A stretch of DNA of 64,000 bases from Firmicutes bacterium HGW-Firmicutes-14. GTDB taxonomy: Bacteria; Bacillota; Thermincolia; Thermincolales; UBA2595. A model generated the notes under the pieces. It worked only from the letters and a program-made list of their open reading frames with translations, made no database searches and was not told the DNA's origin. Shown piece after piece: positions 25,380-33,663 of this stretch. Made by a program: the position numbers and the translations under genes. Position 1 is the first letter of the stretch; the number at the start of each line of letters is the position of its first letter. The stretch spans positions 62,001 to 126,000 of the forward strand of contig PHAB01000006.1 in the NCBI GenBank assembly GCA_002840275.1, written 5' to 3'.

Positions 25380-26591
25380 TTAACCGGGGACCTGGGTGAT
25401 GATGTCAAACATGGGGATAACGACAGAGAGGAGAATAATACCTACGGCAACCGAAAGGACGATAATGATGGCCGGTTCCAATACTGATGTCAGCCGTTTT
25501 ACGGCCCGTTCGATCTCCTCATCATAAATGTTCGATATTTTTGCCAGCATTTCCTCCAAAGTTCCTGTTTCCTCGCCGATCGCGATCATCTGGGTGACCA
25601 TAGGTGCCAGAACATTGGATTCGGCGAGGGGGGCTGACATGCTTTCACCCTTTTCCATGGCCTCACCGGCCTTCAGGATACTCTCCGAGATAACCGAATT
25701 TCCTGTAAGCCTGTGGACTATTCCCAAAGCCTGCAGTATCGGCACCCCACTCCTTAAAAGAGTGGACAGGGTCCGGCTGAATCTGGAAGTGGCAACCTTT
25801 GCGCTGAGTTCGCCAATGACAGGGAGTTTTAAAATGACCATATCCCGTAATCTTTTCCCCGGGCCGCTCCGCAGCATCACCCTGAACAGGACAAACAGCC
25901 CAAGTACGGCAGAGAGGATGAGGAGGGCATTGGCCTTGACAAAGACAGACAAGTCCAGAAGGAAAGCGGTCAGGGGGGGTATCTCGACTCCCGCTGTATT
26001 AAACATCCCGGCGAAATTTGGGAGGACAAAGTTTAAGAGTACTCCCAGGATAACCAGGGCAAAACCGGTGACTATGGCGGGGTAGAGAGTGGCTGTCACT
26101 ATTTTGTCCCGGAGTTCGCTTTCCTTTTTAAAATATATGGCCAGGTTGTCAAAGGTCTCTTCGAGGAATCCGCCCAGCTCACCGGCTTCCACCATGGTTA
26201 CGGCAATACCGGGAAATGTGTTCCTGTATTTGCCCATAGCCGCTGAAAGGGAAGAACCGCTTTCCAGGTCAGCCAGGAGCCTGGATGAAGCAATCCGGAG
26301 CACTTTATTGGGCGCCTGCCGGGAGAGGATGTTCAGGGTCTGGGTGATGGAGAGTCCGGCGCTCAGCATGGCAGCAAGGTTCCGGCAGTATACCGACAGT
26401 TCCGGGGAGCCGGTCCTGCCGGTCGATATTTCGATATAATCGGACAGTGATTTTACCGGTTCCAGGACGGTAACAAAATATCCCTGTTCGGTCAGGACTG
26501 ATGCGGCTGCTGCCTGGCTTTCCGCACTGATAACCCCTTTGTGGTCCCGGCCTTTGCGGTCTTTGACCACATATCTGAAATTCTGTGCCAA
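25380..26591 (-). CDS. pilC: Type IV pilus inner-membrane platform protein PilC
   Basis: 403 residues, TTG with GGTGGTGA. Two GspF/PilC domains with membrane segments (VTGFALVILGVLLNFVLPNF; IIIVLSVAVGIILLSVVIPMFDIITQVPG at the end). GELGGFLEETFDNLA and GEETGTLEEMLAKI are the paired family motifs. It is the membrane platform that transmits motion from PilB to the pilus base. Confidence 0.93.
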   Translation of the reverse strand: MAQNFRYVVKDRKGRDHKGVISAESQAAAASVLTEQGYFVTVLEPVKSLSDYIEISTGRTGSPELSVYCRNLAAMLSAGLSITQTLNILSRQAPNKVLRIASSRLLADLESGSSLSAAMGKYRNTFPGIAVTMVEAGELGGFLEETFDNLAIYFKKESELRDKIVTATLYPAIVTGFALVILGVLLNFVLPNFAGMFNTAGVEIPPLTAFLLDLSVFVKANALLILSAVLGLFVLFRVMLRSGPGKRLRDMVILKLPVIGELSAKVATSRFSRTLSTLLRSGVPILQALGIVHRLTGNSVISESILKAGEAMEKGESMSAPLAESNVLAPMVTQMIAIGEETGTLEEMLAKISNIYDEEIERAVKRLTSVLEPAIIIVLSVAVGIILLSVVIPMFDIITQVPG

Positions 26592-26635
26592 ATTATCACC
26601 ACCATAGTATAATTACAGAATGGTATAGGCAGAAC

Positions 26636-28297
26636 TTACTCATTGTAAGTCGCTTTCATTACTTCCCGGTATGTGGTTATTCCCTTCAGGGCTTTGGCCA
26701 GGCCATCCCGCTGCAGGGTCTTCATACCGTTTGATATGGCATATTTCAGGATTACATCCCGTGAACTCTTTTCATTGATAAGTTCCTTGATTTTGTTGTC
26801 TACCATAAGGATTTCATGGACTGCTGTCCGTCCGGAATAACCCGTGCGGTTGCAGTGGCCGCAGCCCCTGCCCCTGTAAAGAATCAGTTTTTCTTCCGGC
26901 GGGACGTTGAAGGCACGGCGTTCCGGAGAATCAGGTTCAACCACGTAAGGCTCCTGGCACTGGGTACATATTTTTCTGACCAGCCTCTGGGCGACCACTC
27001 CGATGACCGAGGAGGAAACCAGGAATGGCTCAATGCCCATGTCCAGGAGACGGGTTATTGCGCCTGCGGCATCATTGGTATGGAGGGTCGACAGGACCAG
27101 GTGTCCGGTCAGGGCTGCCCTGATGGCAATGTCTGCGGTTTCAGTGTCCCGGATTTCCCCTACCATGACGATATTGGGGTCCTGCCGCAGTATTGATCTC
27201 AGGCCGTTGGCAAAAGTCAGGCCGGCCCTGGTGTTGACCTGGACCTGGTTAACGCCGCGCAGCCTGTATTCTATGGGGTCTTCAACGGTGATGATATTTT
27301 TTTCAAAGGTGTTGAGCTGGCTCAGGGCTGTATAGAGGGTGCTGGTTTTGCCGCATCCTGTGGGGCCGGTAACCAGAATCATACCAAAGGGATGGTTAAT
27401 CAGGTTGTTAAAATTGGCCAGGTTTAATTCTGAAAACCCGATTTCATGAATGCTGAACAGGAACATGCTCTTGTCAAGAATCCGGATAACCACTTTTTCG
27501 CCGTCCAGGGTGGGCAGGGAAGAGACCCTCAAATCAATGCCCCTGCCGTCAATGTTGATTTCCATTCTGCCGTCTTGGGGCAGCCTTTTTTCAGCAATGT
27601 TCATGTTGGACATGAGCTTTATGCGGGGAATTATCAGCTTTTGCAGGTTTTTGGGGGGAGGGGCTATCACCTGGAGGACCCCGTCAACCCTGAACCGGAC
27701 CCTCAGGTCATCTTCCTGGGGTTCGATATGTATATCACTGGCCCGCAGCCTGATGGCATGGATAAACAGGTTATTTACATACTTGACCACAGGGGCTTCA
27801 TCAACCTTGGTTTTTATCTCATCCAGCTGTTCCTCGGACACTTCTTCCCTGTCTTCTTCATTGAACCCGTAAAACTTGTTTATCAGCCTCTTTATATCTT
27901 CTGAAACGGCGAAGCAGGATTCAACCTGGTACTTGGTAGCTACCGACAGGTCGTCCACAGCCACCAGGTTCAAAGGGTCGGCCATGGCCACATAAAGGAC
28001 CCCGTCTTCGATTTTGTATGCCAGGCAGTTGTATTTACGGGCCAGGGATTCGGGGATTATCCTCACCACTTCGGTGGAAATGTCTATGTCATCCAGTTGT
28101 ACCTGGTGAATGCCCAGCTGCATTTCCAGCAGGTTTACGATATCCTGTTCACTGACAAAGCCCTCATCAATAAGGATTTTGCCCAGTCTTTTCCCTGATA
28201 TCCTCTGGTTGTTGAGGGCGAGGGTGAGCTGGCCCTTGTTGATCAGGCCCTTTTCCAGAAGGATTTCCCCCAAGCGGGGCTGTTTTTCCGAAATCAA
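26636..28297 (-). CDS. pilB: Type IV pilus assembly ATPase PilB
   Basis: About 553 residues. TTG at 28297 is the best-spaced start behind GGGGGG; in-frame starts at 28312 and 28330 lack such a site. N-terminal MshEN/GspE-N-like domain, then Walker A GPTGCGKTS, Asp box, Walker B (MVGEIRD) and His box (GHLVLSTLHTNDA). A CxxC-x(n)-CxxC zinc site is present (CTQCQEPY ... CGHCNRTGY). Extension motor. No pilT retraction ATPase lies in this window. Confidence 0.93.
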   Translation of the reverse strand: MISEKQPRLGEILLEKGLINKGQLTLALNNQRISGKRLGKILIDEGFVSEQDIVNLLEMQLGIHQVQLDDIDISTEVVRIIPESLARKYNCLAYKIEDGVLYVAMADPLNLVAVDDLSVATKYQVESCFAVSEDIKRLINKFYGFNEEDREEVSEEQLDEIKTKVDEAPVVKYVNNLFIHAIRLRASDIHIEPQEDDLRVRFRVDGVLQVIAPPPKNLQKLIIPRIKLMSNMNIAEKRLPQDGRMEINIDGRGIDLRVSSLPTLDGEKVVIRILDKSMFLFSIHEIGFSELNLANFNNLINHPFGMILVTGPTGCGKTSTLYTALSQLNTFEKNIITVEDPIEYRLRGVNQVQVNTRAGLTFANGLRSILRQDPNIVMVGEIRDTETADIAIRAALTGHLVLSTLHTNDAAGAITRLLDMGIEPFLVSSSVIGVVAQRLVRKICTQCQEPYVVEPDSPERRAFNVPPEEKLILYRGRGCGHCNRTGYSGRTAVHEILMVDNKIKELINEKSSRDVILKYAISNGMKTLQRDGLAKALKGITTYREVMKATYNE

Positions 28298-28365
28298 TTG
28301 CAATCCCCCCATTATCAGAAATTTTTTCACTGACCGATATTGGGTTCATCAATAATGTCCCTGGG

Positions 28366-29745
28366 TCAATCAATAATATAATGATCTTTTTCAAAGTAGA
28401 TGTTCTGGGGTACCGGGTCCTTTTCCACCAGGGATTCGAGGTGACAATCCCGGCACCGGGTCGGTGTTGAAGGCCTGGGGTTCTGAAAAACCTCGGGACC
28501 ATGGGGCCATGGGTATTTGTTTTCTGCCGCGTTGCTGCCGTGACATCCCAGGCAGTCCTGGCCGGAATTCCCCAAAATGGAATGACAGTCCTCACAGTTT
28601 CTGGTTGAATGGTCATAAGGTTTTTTATAGTGACAGGTTGTACACGGTGTGTTGGTTTCCTTATCCCTGATCAAAAGGGAGTATTCATACTGCCCAACGG
28701 TGCCCAGCTCGTTGGCAATTTCCGCACGTACGGTATATTGCCCGTCAGGCCTTTCGCCCAGGCTGAATTCAAAATATCCTTTTGAATAATCAGGAGTTTG
28801 GCCGGCCGGGGCACCTTCCTTACTATATACTCCATAAACAAAGGCAAAAACCATGCCGGCATAGTCACCGGTTTCGTTTTCTGTTTTCCTGATACCCAGG
28901 TTAGCGGTATCTTCTATCAGACTGAGATTCTGGAAATCTTCAACTGCTATTACCAGCTTTGTTTCCCCGGGATACCGCACAGTTGCGATTTGACCTGGTT
29001 TTACCTGTTCTGTGGGATTGGTGAATTCCGGTCCGCCGCTGGCAACAGAGAAGGACCAGGATTCTTCAACCCTTTGCCCGTCAGGGGCAGTTACTCTTAA
29101 AAATACCCGGTGTTCACCTTCGGCAAGCCCGCTCCCTGGCCGGTATTCTACGCTTAGCGAATTTGCGGAATACTTATTTGTCACAGGCTGAATACTTTTA
29201 CCGTCAAGGGTCATATAGATGGCAGGCATTGATGTTGATATATCAATATCTTCCACCAGGGCAGAAATGAGCGGCTGCGCGACAGTAACCGAACCCTGGG
29301 GCTGAATGCCTGTTATCCTGGGCTGAACGGGTTCCGCGGGGTCCGGGACCGAAACTGTAAAGTTCCAGGAAATCCGGCTGTAATTGCCTTGCTTGTCAGC
29401 TATATGAAGAACTATGTTATGGAGGCCGCCGGACAGGGTTCCTGCGGCATATTTAATTTCAGCCTGCTTTTGTTCGTTTTCAGTCCGGATCTGGGCTCCG
29501 GTCCGGGCCTCTCCGTCCAGTTCAATATAGGTTGAGGCGGGGTTAATGCCATCCGGGTCGGAGGCGGTAGCCCTTATTTCAACCTGGTATGGGCTAATTG
29601 TAGTATTGGGGACAGGGTAGAGATTGCTGATATCCGGGCCGGAATTTTCGGCATAGGCGGCAATCCCAAGCAGCAGCAATAGGATTATACTGATTACCGG
29701 GTAAATAAATTTCCACTTATATGATGACCTGCTACTGTTGATCAT
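28366..29745 (-). CDS. Secreted tetraheme cytochrome c with Ig-like domains
   Basis: 459 residues. N-terminal membrane segment/signal (VISIILLLLLGIAAYAENSG), then two or three Ig-like beta domains (PYQVEIRATASDPDGINPASTYIELDGE; AQPLISALVEDIDISTSMPAIYMTLDGK; YEYSLLIRDKETNT), and a compact C-terminal cytochrome part with four hemes: CTTCH, CEDCH, CLGCH, CRDCH. The gene ends 68 bp before pilB on the same strand with no obvious terminator, so it is probably the first gene of the pilus operon. Likely a surface electron carrier; binding to the pilus is only a possibility. Confidence 0.88.
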   Translation of the reverse strand: MINSSRSSYKWKFIYPVISIILLLLLGIAAYAENSGPDISNLYPVPNTTISPYQVEIRATASDPDGINPASTYIELDGEARTGAQIRTENEQKQAEIKYAAGTLSGGLHNIVLHIADKQGNYSRISWNFTVSVPDPAEPVQPRITGIQPQGSVTVAQPLISALVEDIDISTSMPAIYMTLDGKSIQPVTNKYSANSLSVEYRPGSGLAEGEHRVFLRVTAPDGQRVEESWSFSVASGGPEFTNPTEQVKPGQIATVRYPGETKLVIAVEDFQNLSLIEDTANLGIRKTENETGDYAGMVFAFVYGVYSKEGAPAGQTPDYSKGYFEFSLGERPDGQYTVRAEIANELGTVGQYEYSLLIRDKETNTPCTTCHYKKPYDHSTRNCEDCHSILGNSGQDCLGCHGSNAAENKYPWPHGPEVFQNPRPSTPTRCRDCHLESLVEKDPVPQNIYFEKDHYIID

Positions 29746-29870
29746 AAAATCCCCCTATATTATTCGAAGAATTATATAATAGGAAGTAATGGTGCTATTA
29801 ACCATAATTCACCAAAAGTCGTGCAAATCCTCTATTCATCTGCATAATCTTTCGTACTAATTGGGGTATT

Positions 29871-29966
29871 ATGATGGCCGATAACAACCGTTTTGGCCAG
29901 GACAAAATAAACCAGGATTCGACAATTTATAAAGAATTTATTAAAAAAACCTTGCAAAAATTATAA
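29871..29966 (+). CDS. Possible small basic protein, 31 aa
   Basis: ATG with GGGG close upstream opens MMADNNRFGQDKINQDSTIY... and stops at 29964-29966, overlapping the -35 of the next promoter. The composition looks protein-like, but there is no homology argument; it could be a chance frame. Confidence 0.25.
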   Translation: MMADNNRFGQDKINQDSTIYKEFIKKTLQKL

Positions 29967-29980
29967 ACTGGGTATATAAT
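29952..29980 (+). promoter_or_regulatory. Promoter of the tandem riboswitch transcript
   Basis: TTGCAA (29952-29957), 17 bp, TATAAT (29975-29980). The start point near 29987 lies about 20 bp before the first aptamer core. Confidence 0.75.
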
Positions 29981-30007
29981 CTAGTTGAATAAAACTGTAT
30001 ATGTGGT

Positions 30008-30086
30008 TCCGATAATAGCAAACCCATCGAGAGGTGGGGACGCAAAGCCACGGGTCTGTAAGTTCAGACAGCCGGGTTGCCGAAGA
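30008..30086 (+). ncRNA. Cyclic di-GMP-I (GEMM) riboswitch, copy 1
   Basis: The GEMM core is present in order: GCAAACCC, GAGAGGTGGGGACGCAAAGC, CACGGGTCT, and the closing CAGCCGGGTTGCCG. By eye the residue aligned with the specificity base just before CAAACC is G, as in c-di-GMP binders; cGAMP-selective relatives have A there. A terminator follows 18 bp later, so ligand binding probably controls termination. Confidence 0.93.
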
Positions 30087-30104
30087 CAAGATTAGGTTTA
30101 ATTG

Positions 30105-30138
30105 CCTGTTCTCGCAACCCGGGAACAGGTTTTATTTT
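30105..30138 (+). terminator. Expression platform terminator of riboswitch copy 1
   Basis: CCTGTTC / GAACAGG stem followed by TTTTATTTTT. Its loop region GCAACCCGG (30114-30122) is the exact complement of CCGGGTTGC in the aptamer (30072-30080), so aptamer and terminator can compete. Confidence 0.85.
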
Positions 30139-30163
30139 TACTAAAAAAAATTAAATAGATAAA

Positions 30164-30242
30164 TCCGATAATAGCAAACCCATCGAGAGGTGGGGACGCA
30201 AAGCCACGGGTCTGTAAGTTCAGACAGCCGGGTTGCCGAAGA
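30164..30242 (+). ncRNA. Cyclic di-GMP-I (GEMM) riboswitch, copy 2
   Basis: Identical to copy 1 over all 79 bases of the core, beginning TCCGATAATAGC and ending TTGCCGAAGA. The specificity base is again G. It is followed by its own, different terminator. Confidence 0.93.
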
Positions 30243-30261
30243 TTTCCAGGTTGAAAATCCA

Positions 30262-30297
30262 CCTGTTTTCTCGGTGTCCCGAGAAAACAGGTTTTTT
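30262..30297 (+). terminator. Expression platform terminator of riboswitch copy 2
   Basis: CCTGTTTTCTCGG and CCGAGAAAACAGG form a perfect 13-bp stem with a 4-nt loop, then TTTTTT. Unlike the first platform, it lacks a complement to the aptamer's 3' strand. The ribosome site of the downstream gene follows at 30310. Confidence 0.9.
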
Positions 30298-30323
30298 AGT
30301 TTATAGAAAAGGAGGTGGAGGCT

Positions 30324-31238
30324 GTGAAAAACATGAGAAACAAAAAGCTGTATATGATAACGGCATATGTACTCATCATGATGTTCATGGCTCTGCCGGC
30401 CCAGGCCGCCCAAACTCTTAACATTAACTGGTTTGCTCCATATTATGATAACACCGCATCAGTGATTCTTCCGGAATCCGGCCAGGCAGACACTTCCTTC
30501 AGCTTCCAGGGAGAAATTGATTCCAAGTACAAGGCAGTACTGGTAAAGATAGTCAAGGGACAGGACAGTGTATATTACTACTATCCCGTCAATAACAATA
30601 CCGTTAGCGGCCAGGTATACCTGAGATTCGGAAAAGGTACATATCAAGTGGAAATCAATGTGGTAAAACCTGACCCCAACCCCGCAGTAATAGCCTTTGA
30701 CAAACTGGCCAGGACCAGTATCGAGAACACCGCGGAAGGTGACGGGAGATATCTCCTCCCTTCCTGGGGAATAGAAAGTGATAACCAGGCCATAGTAAAA
30801 CTGGCTAACCAGATTACCAAAGACATTAAAACCGATTATGATAAGATCAAGGCAGTCCACAACTGGGTCAGCAAAAACATTACTTATGACATGGAGAAGT
30901 ACAAGCAGGGTAAATTCTATGACAATGAGGGTGCGGTAAAAGCCCTGGAAACAAAAAAAGGACTGTGCAGGGATTACTCAAACCTTACAACCGCCCTGTT
31001 GAGAGCAGTGGGAATCGAAGCCAGAACAGTAATTGGGCAGGCAGCAACTAACGGTTCTTGGTACGGCCACGCCTGGACTGAGGCCAAAGTCGGTGACAGG
31101 TGGATAAGCATGGATACCACCTGGGATGCCGGAAATATTAAAAACGGCGGATTCGTCCCCAAATTCAGTGAAAAATACTTTGATATGGCCCAGACTGAAT
31201 TTGACAAGACCCATAAGAAGACCATGGATGTTTATTAA
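30324..31238 (+). CDS. Secreted transglutaminase-like cysteine protease/peptidase domain protein
   Basis: About 304 residues. GTG at 30324 has AGGAGG 8 bp upstream; GTG at 30315 lies inside that site. A signal peptide ends near PAQAAQ. An N-terminal beta domain is followed by a transglutaminase-like domain with a complete triad: Cys in KGLCRDYSNLTTALLRAVGIEARTV, His in YGHAWTEA, Asp in ISMDTTWD. Such secreted enzymes usually cleave or remodel surface proteins. Control by tandem c-di-GMP riboswitches suggests a role in the switch between motile and attached states. Confidence 0.88.
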   Translation: MKNMRNKKLYMITAYVLIMMFMALPAQAAQTLNINWFAPYYDNTASVILPESGQADTSFSFQGEIDSKYKAVLVKIVKGQDSVYYYYPVNNNTVSGQVYLRFGKGTYQVEINVVKPDPNPAVIAFDKLARTSIENTAEGDGRYLLPSWGIESDNQAIVKLANQITKDIKTDYDKIKAVHNWVSKNITYDMEKYKQGKFYDNEGAVKALETKKGLCRDYSNLTTALLRAVGIEARTVIGQAATNGSWYGHAWTEAKVGDRWISMDTTWDAGNIKNGGFVPKFSEKYFDMAQTEFDKTHKKTMDVY

Positions 31239-31266
31239 TAGGTTTTAACAGTATAAAAACTCAACT

Positions 31267-31293
31267 AAAACCCCGGATCTTCCGGGGTTTTTC
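31267..31293 (+). terminator. Terminator after the transglutaminase-like gene
   Basis: AAAACCCCGGA, loop TCT, TCCGGGGTTTT, then TC. Perfect 11-bp stem. The following ~440 bp up to 31736 hold no gene: AT-rich sequence with a weak hairpin (AGCTAC ... GTAGCT around 31388-31422), a promoter and a palindrome. Confidence 0.9.
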
Positions 31294-31596
31294 AATTTCC
31301 GGCAGCGGACAATTAACCGCTGTTTTTTTGTTGACAATTATTTTAACCCTCTTACAAAGTGTCGAAAACAAGAAAAATTCTTATCAAGCTACGTGTTTGG
31401 ACCTCCTGCGAAAGGTAGCTAGTGAATTTGGTAACGATTACTCTCATCTTAAAATCGACATTCTATCGACAATTCAGATCGTTTACCATGTATAAATATG
31501 TGGAAATTTACCGTTTTTATAAAAAATACATTATTTCCCAGAATATTCTCAAATTAGTCAACTGACATATATTTTACGACTTCGACACAAGCCATT

Positions 31597-31605
31597 TGTT
31601 ATAAT
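31597..31605 (+). promoter_or_regulatory. Extended -10 promoter of the cytochrome cluster
   Basis: TGTTATAAT is a perfect TGnTATAAT element 132 bp before the 12-heme gene. No matching -35 is seen. Confidence 0.45.
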
Positions 31606-31646
31606 CGAACCGGAAAATTATTAAAATGTAAAATTATTACTAATTG

Positions 31647-31658
31647 CTACGTTTGTAG
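31647..31658. promoter_or_regulatory. Possible operator, single palindrome
   Basis: CTACGTTTGTAG, flanked on the right by TAATT and on the left by AATTG, lies ~40 bp downstream of the extended -10. The half-site CTAC/GTAG is like those of the triple array upstream of the ccm operon. BlaI/CopY-type repressors use TACAnnTGTA-like sites. Confidence 0.35.
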
Positions 31659-31736
31659 TAATTTAAACAATACTAAACCCATTCTAAAATTGAAAATGCT
31701 TTGCCACAATTGTTGTAGAAAATAGGGAGGACTGGA

Positions 31737-32906
31737 ATGAACATTAAGGACATGGCAATAAAACACAGGTTCATTACGGTCCTGTTCTGTTTTGTCTGCC
31801 TGGTGCCTCTTAACATCACCACAAGAGTTATAATGCCTTCCAAAGTTTGTGCAGGGTGTCATATGATGAAACCTGAGTACAATACCTGGAGGGTTTCTTC
31901 CCATTCCGGCGTGAGCTGTGTGTCATGCCATATTGCCCCAGGGCCGTGGGGGGTGTTAAAAGGTTATGCTGATGGGGTAAAAAACATCTACAGTATGGCT
32001 GTGGGAAATTATGTTTCTCCAATAACTATGCTTACCCCAACCTCTGATGCTGCCTGTGAGAGGTGCCATGATGTAAGGGAACAGAAGAAATCCAAGTCGG
32101 GCAGTCTGGTGGTTGCCCATGAACTTCATAAAAAGATAAAAGTACCCTGTTTTAAGTGCCACAGGGGTATTGCCCACGGCAGGATAAGTGAGCGCAGTGT
32201 TACTTTTGAAAGTGACTACAAGAAATGGGATGTCACCCTTGGTGAATTTATGATGGAAGAAAATCAATATACCGACCCTGAAATGGATATGTGTTTCAGT
32301 TGCCACCGCCTGCGCAATGCGCCCCTGGAATGCAAAGCATGCCATATCCGGTCAGTCCTGCCTGATGCCCATAGGGATGAGGGTTTCCAAAATGGCGGGC
32401 ATGGTAAAAGGGCCGCAGAGAATTTAAAGGCCTGTGACAACTGTCACCGCTTCATGTCAGACCAAAACCAAAATACAGAAGGTCTGAAAGAAGATAAGAC
32501 ATACCTGGAATACATCGGGGCAGCCAAAAAGCAGGAGGATTATGTTTCTGTTATCAGTTATTCCCGGACGAATTCCTTCTGTAAAGCGTGTCATGGAAAA
32601 AGGCCGCCCAGCCATGATTCCCGGTACATAGAAAAACACGGGCCGCTGGCGGAACAGAACAAAAAGCGCTGTGCAACCTGCCATGATAATTACGTGATAC
32701 CGGGGGCCCAGTCCCAGTCCGGCCAGAGTACCATAGTGACCCAGACCGGCTGTAATAAATGTCATCCCAGCATCCATCAATATTCTTACCAGTGGAAAAA
32801 GGGATATCACCCCACCGACCTGCCTGCCAACCCAAGGATAACCAGATCCTGCTACACCTGCCACCCGGAAGGGACCTGCAGCGGGTGTCACGGCAGTTTA
32901 GAATAA
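31737..32906 (+). CDS. Membrane-anchored NapC/NirT-like dodecaheme cytochrome c
   Basis: 389 residues, ATG with AGGGAGG. One N-terminal membrane anchor (FITVLFCFVCLVPLNI). The first ~150 residues resemble the NapC/NirT/NrfH quinol dehydrogenase domain (CAGCH, CVSCH, CERCH, CFKCH, with SSHSGVSC). Eight more hemes follow: CFSCH, CKACH, CDNCH, CKACH, CATCH, CNKCH, CYTCH, CSGCH; twelve in all. It is positioned to take electrons from menaquinol and pass them outward to the cytochromes encoded downstream. First gene of the cluster. Confidence 0.9.
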   Translation: MNIKDMAIKHRFITVLFCFVCLVPLNITTRVIMPSKVCAGCHMMKPEYNTWRVSSHSGVSCVSCHIAPGPWGVLKGYADGVKNIYSMAVGNYVSPITMLTPTSDAACERCHDVREQKKSKSGSLVVAHELHKKIKVPCFKCHRGIAHGRISERSVTFESDYKKWDVTLGEFMMEENQYTDPEMDMCFSCHRLRNAPLECKACHIRSVLPDAHRDEGFQNGGHGKRAAENLKACDNCHRFMSDQNQNTEGLKEDKTYLEYIGAAKKQEDYVSVISYSRTNSFCKACHGKRPPSHDSRYIEKHGPLAEQNKKRCATCHDNYVIPGAQSQSGQSTIVTQTGCNKCHPSIHQYSYQWKKGYHPTDLPANPRITRSCYTCHPEGTCSGCHGSLE

Positions 32907-32934
32907 ATAGTCCACCATTTAAGGAGGTAAAGAA

Positions 32935-33612
32935 ATGTCAGTTACCAACCCGGAAGTAAACCTGAAAGCAGCTGTCAAAAACAAGAACAAGGATGACCGC
33001 TTTACCCTGCTGCAGGCCCTGACGATGATTCTGCTTACACTGGTGATAAGTATAGGTGGGTGGTATGCTGCCGGCAAATATTTTTTCTGGACCAACCTGG
33101 ATATGAAGAGGGTGAAGGCCCAAATAGAATTTTTACAGAAAAAGGTCGAGGCAGAGCCAAAAAACCTCGAACACCGGGTCTCCCTGGGTTACACCTATTT
33201 CCTGAAAGGTGATAATGACACGGCGGTCAAGGAACTGAACCAGGTGCTGGCCATCAACAAAAAGTATCCGGCCGCTTATTACAACCTTGGCCTTATATTT
33301 GAGGATGAAGGAAGACTGGATGAAGCCCTGGAGATGTTCCAGAAGACCATTGAACTGTCTCCCAAGGACTATAAGGCCCACATGCAGAAAGGCATTGTCT
33401 ACCGCAAACTGAAGATGTATAAGGAATCGGTGGAGTCACTGGAAAAAGCCAACAAACTGATGCCGGGCAGGGCCAACATTATTTACGAGATTGGCCGGGT
33501 TGCGGAAGACCAGGGGGACATTAAGTCTGCTGTCTTAATATACAAGGAAGCCCTGGGATATGACCCGCTGTTTAAAGAAGCGGCAGAAGCCCTGAAGCGT
33601 GTGGAGAAATAA
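32935..33612 (+). CDS. Membrane-anchored TPR protein
   Basis: 225 residues; AAGGAGG before ATG. One membrane helix (ALTMILLTLVISIGGWYAAG) and then four or more tetratricopeptide repeats (VSLGYTYFLKGDNDTAVKELNQVLAI; AYYNLGLIFEDEGRLDEALEMF; AHMQKGIVYRKLKMYKESVESL; YEIGRVAEDQGDIKSAVLIY). TPR proteins with an anchor are usual in clusters that assemble extracellular cytochromes. Probably a scaffold or export/assembly helper. Confidence 0.88.
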   Translation: MSVTNPEVNLKAAVKNKNKDDRFTLLQALTMILLTLVISIGGWYAAGKYFFWTNLDMKRVKAQIEFLQKKVEAEPKNLEHRVSLGYTYFLKGDNDTAVKELNQVLAINKKYPAAYYNLGLIFEDEGRLDEALEMFQKTIELSPKDYKAHMQKGIVYRKLKMYKESVESLEKANKLMPGRANIIYEIGRVAEDQGDIKSAVLIYKEALGYDPLFKEAAEALKRVEK

Positions 33613-33663
33613 CAGGAGGGAAGTATTTCCGGAGGAACCATTTCTAGTGGAGGAGGCATTCAG

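Noticed and set aside
30008-30242. cGAMP-selective GEMM-Ib riboswitches
   Set aside because: The base just before CAAACC is G in both copies, as in c-di-GMP binders; alignment was by eye, so ligand tests remain decisive.
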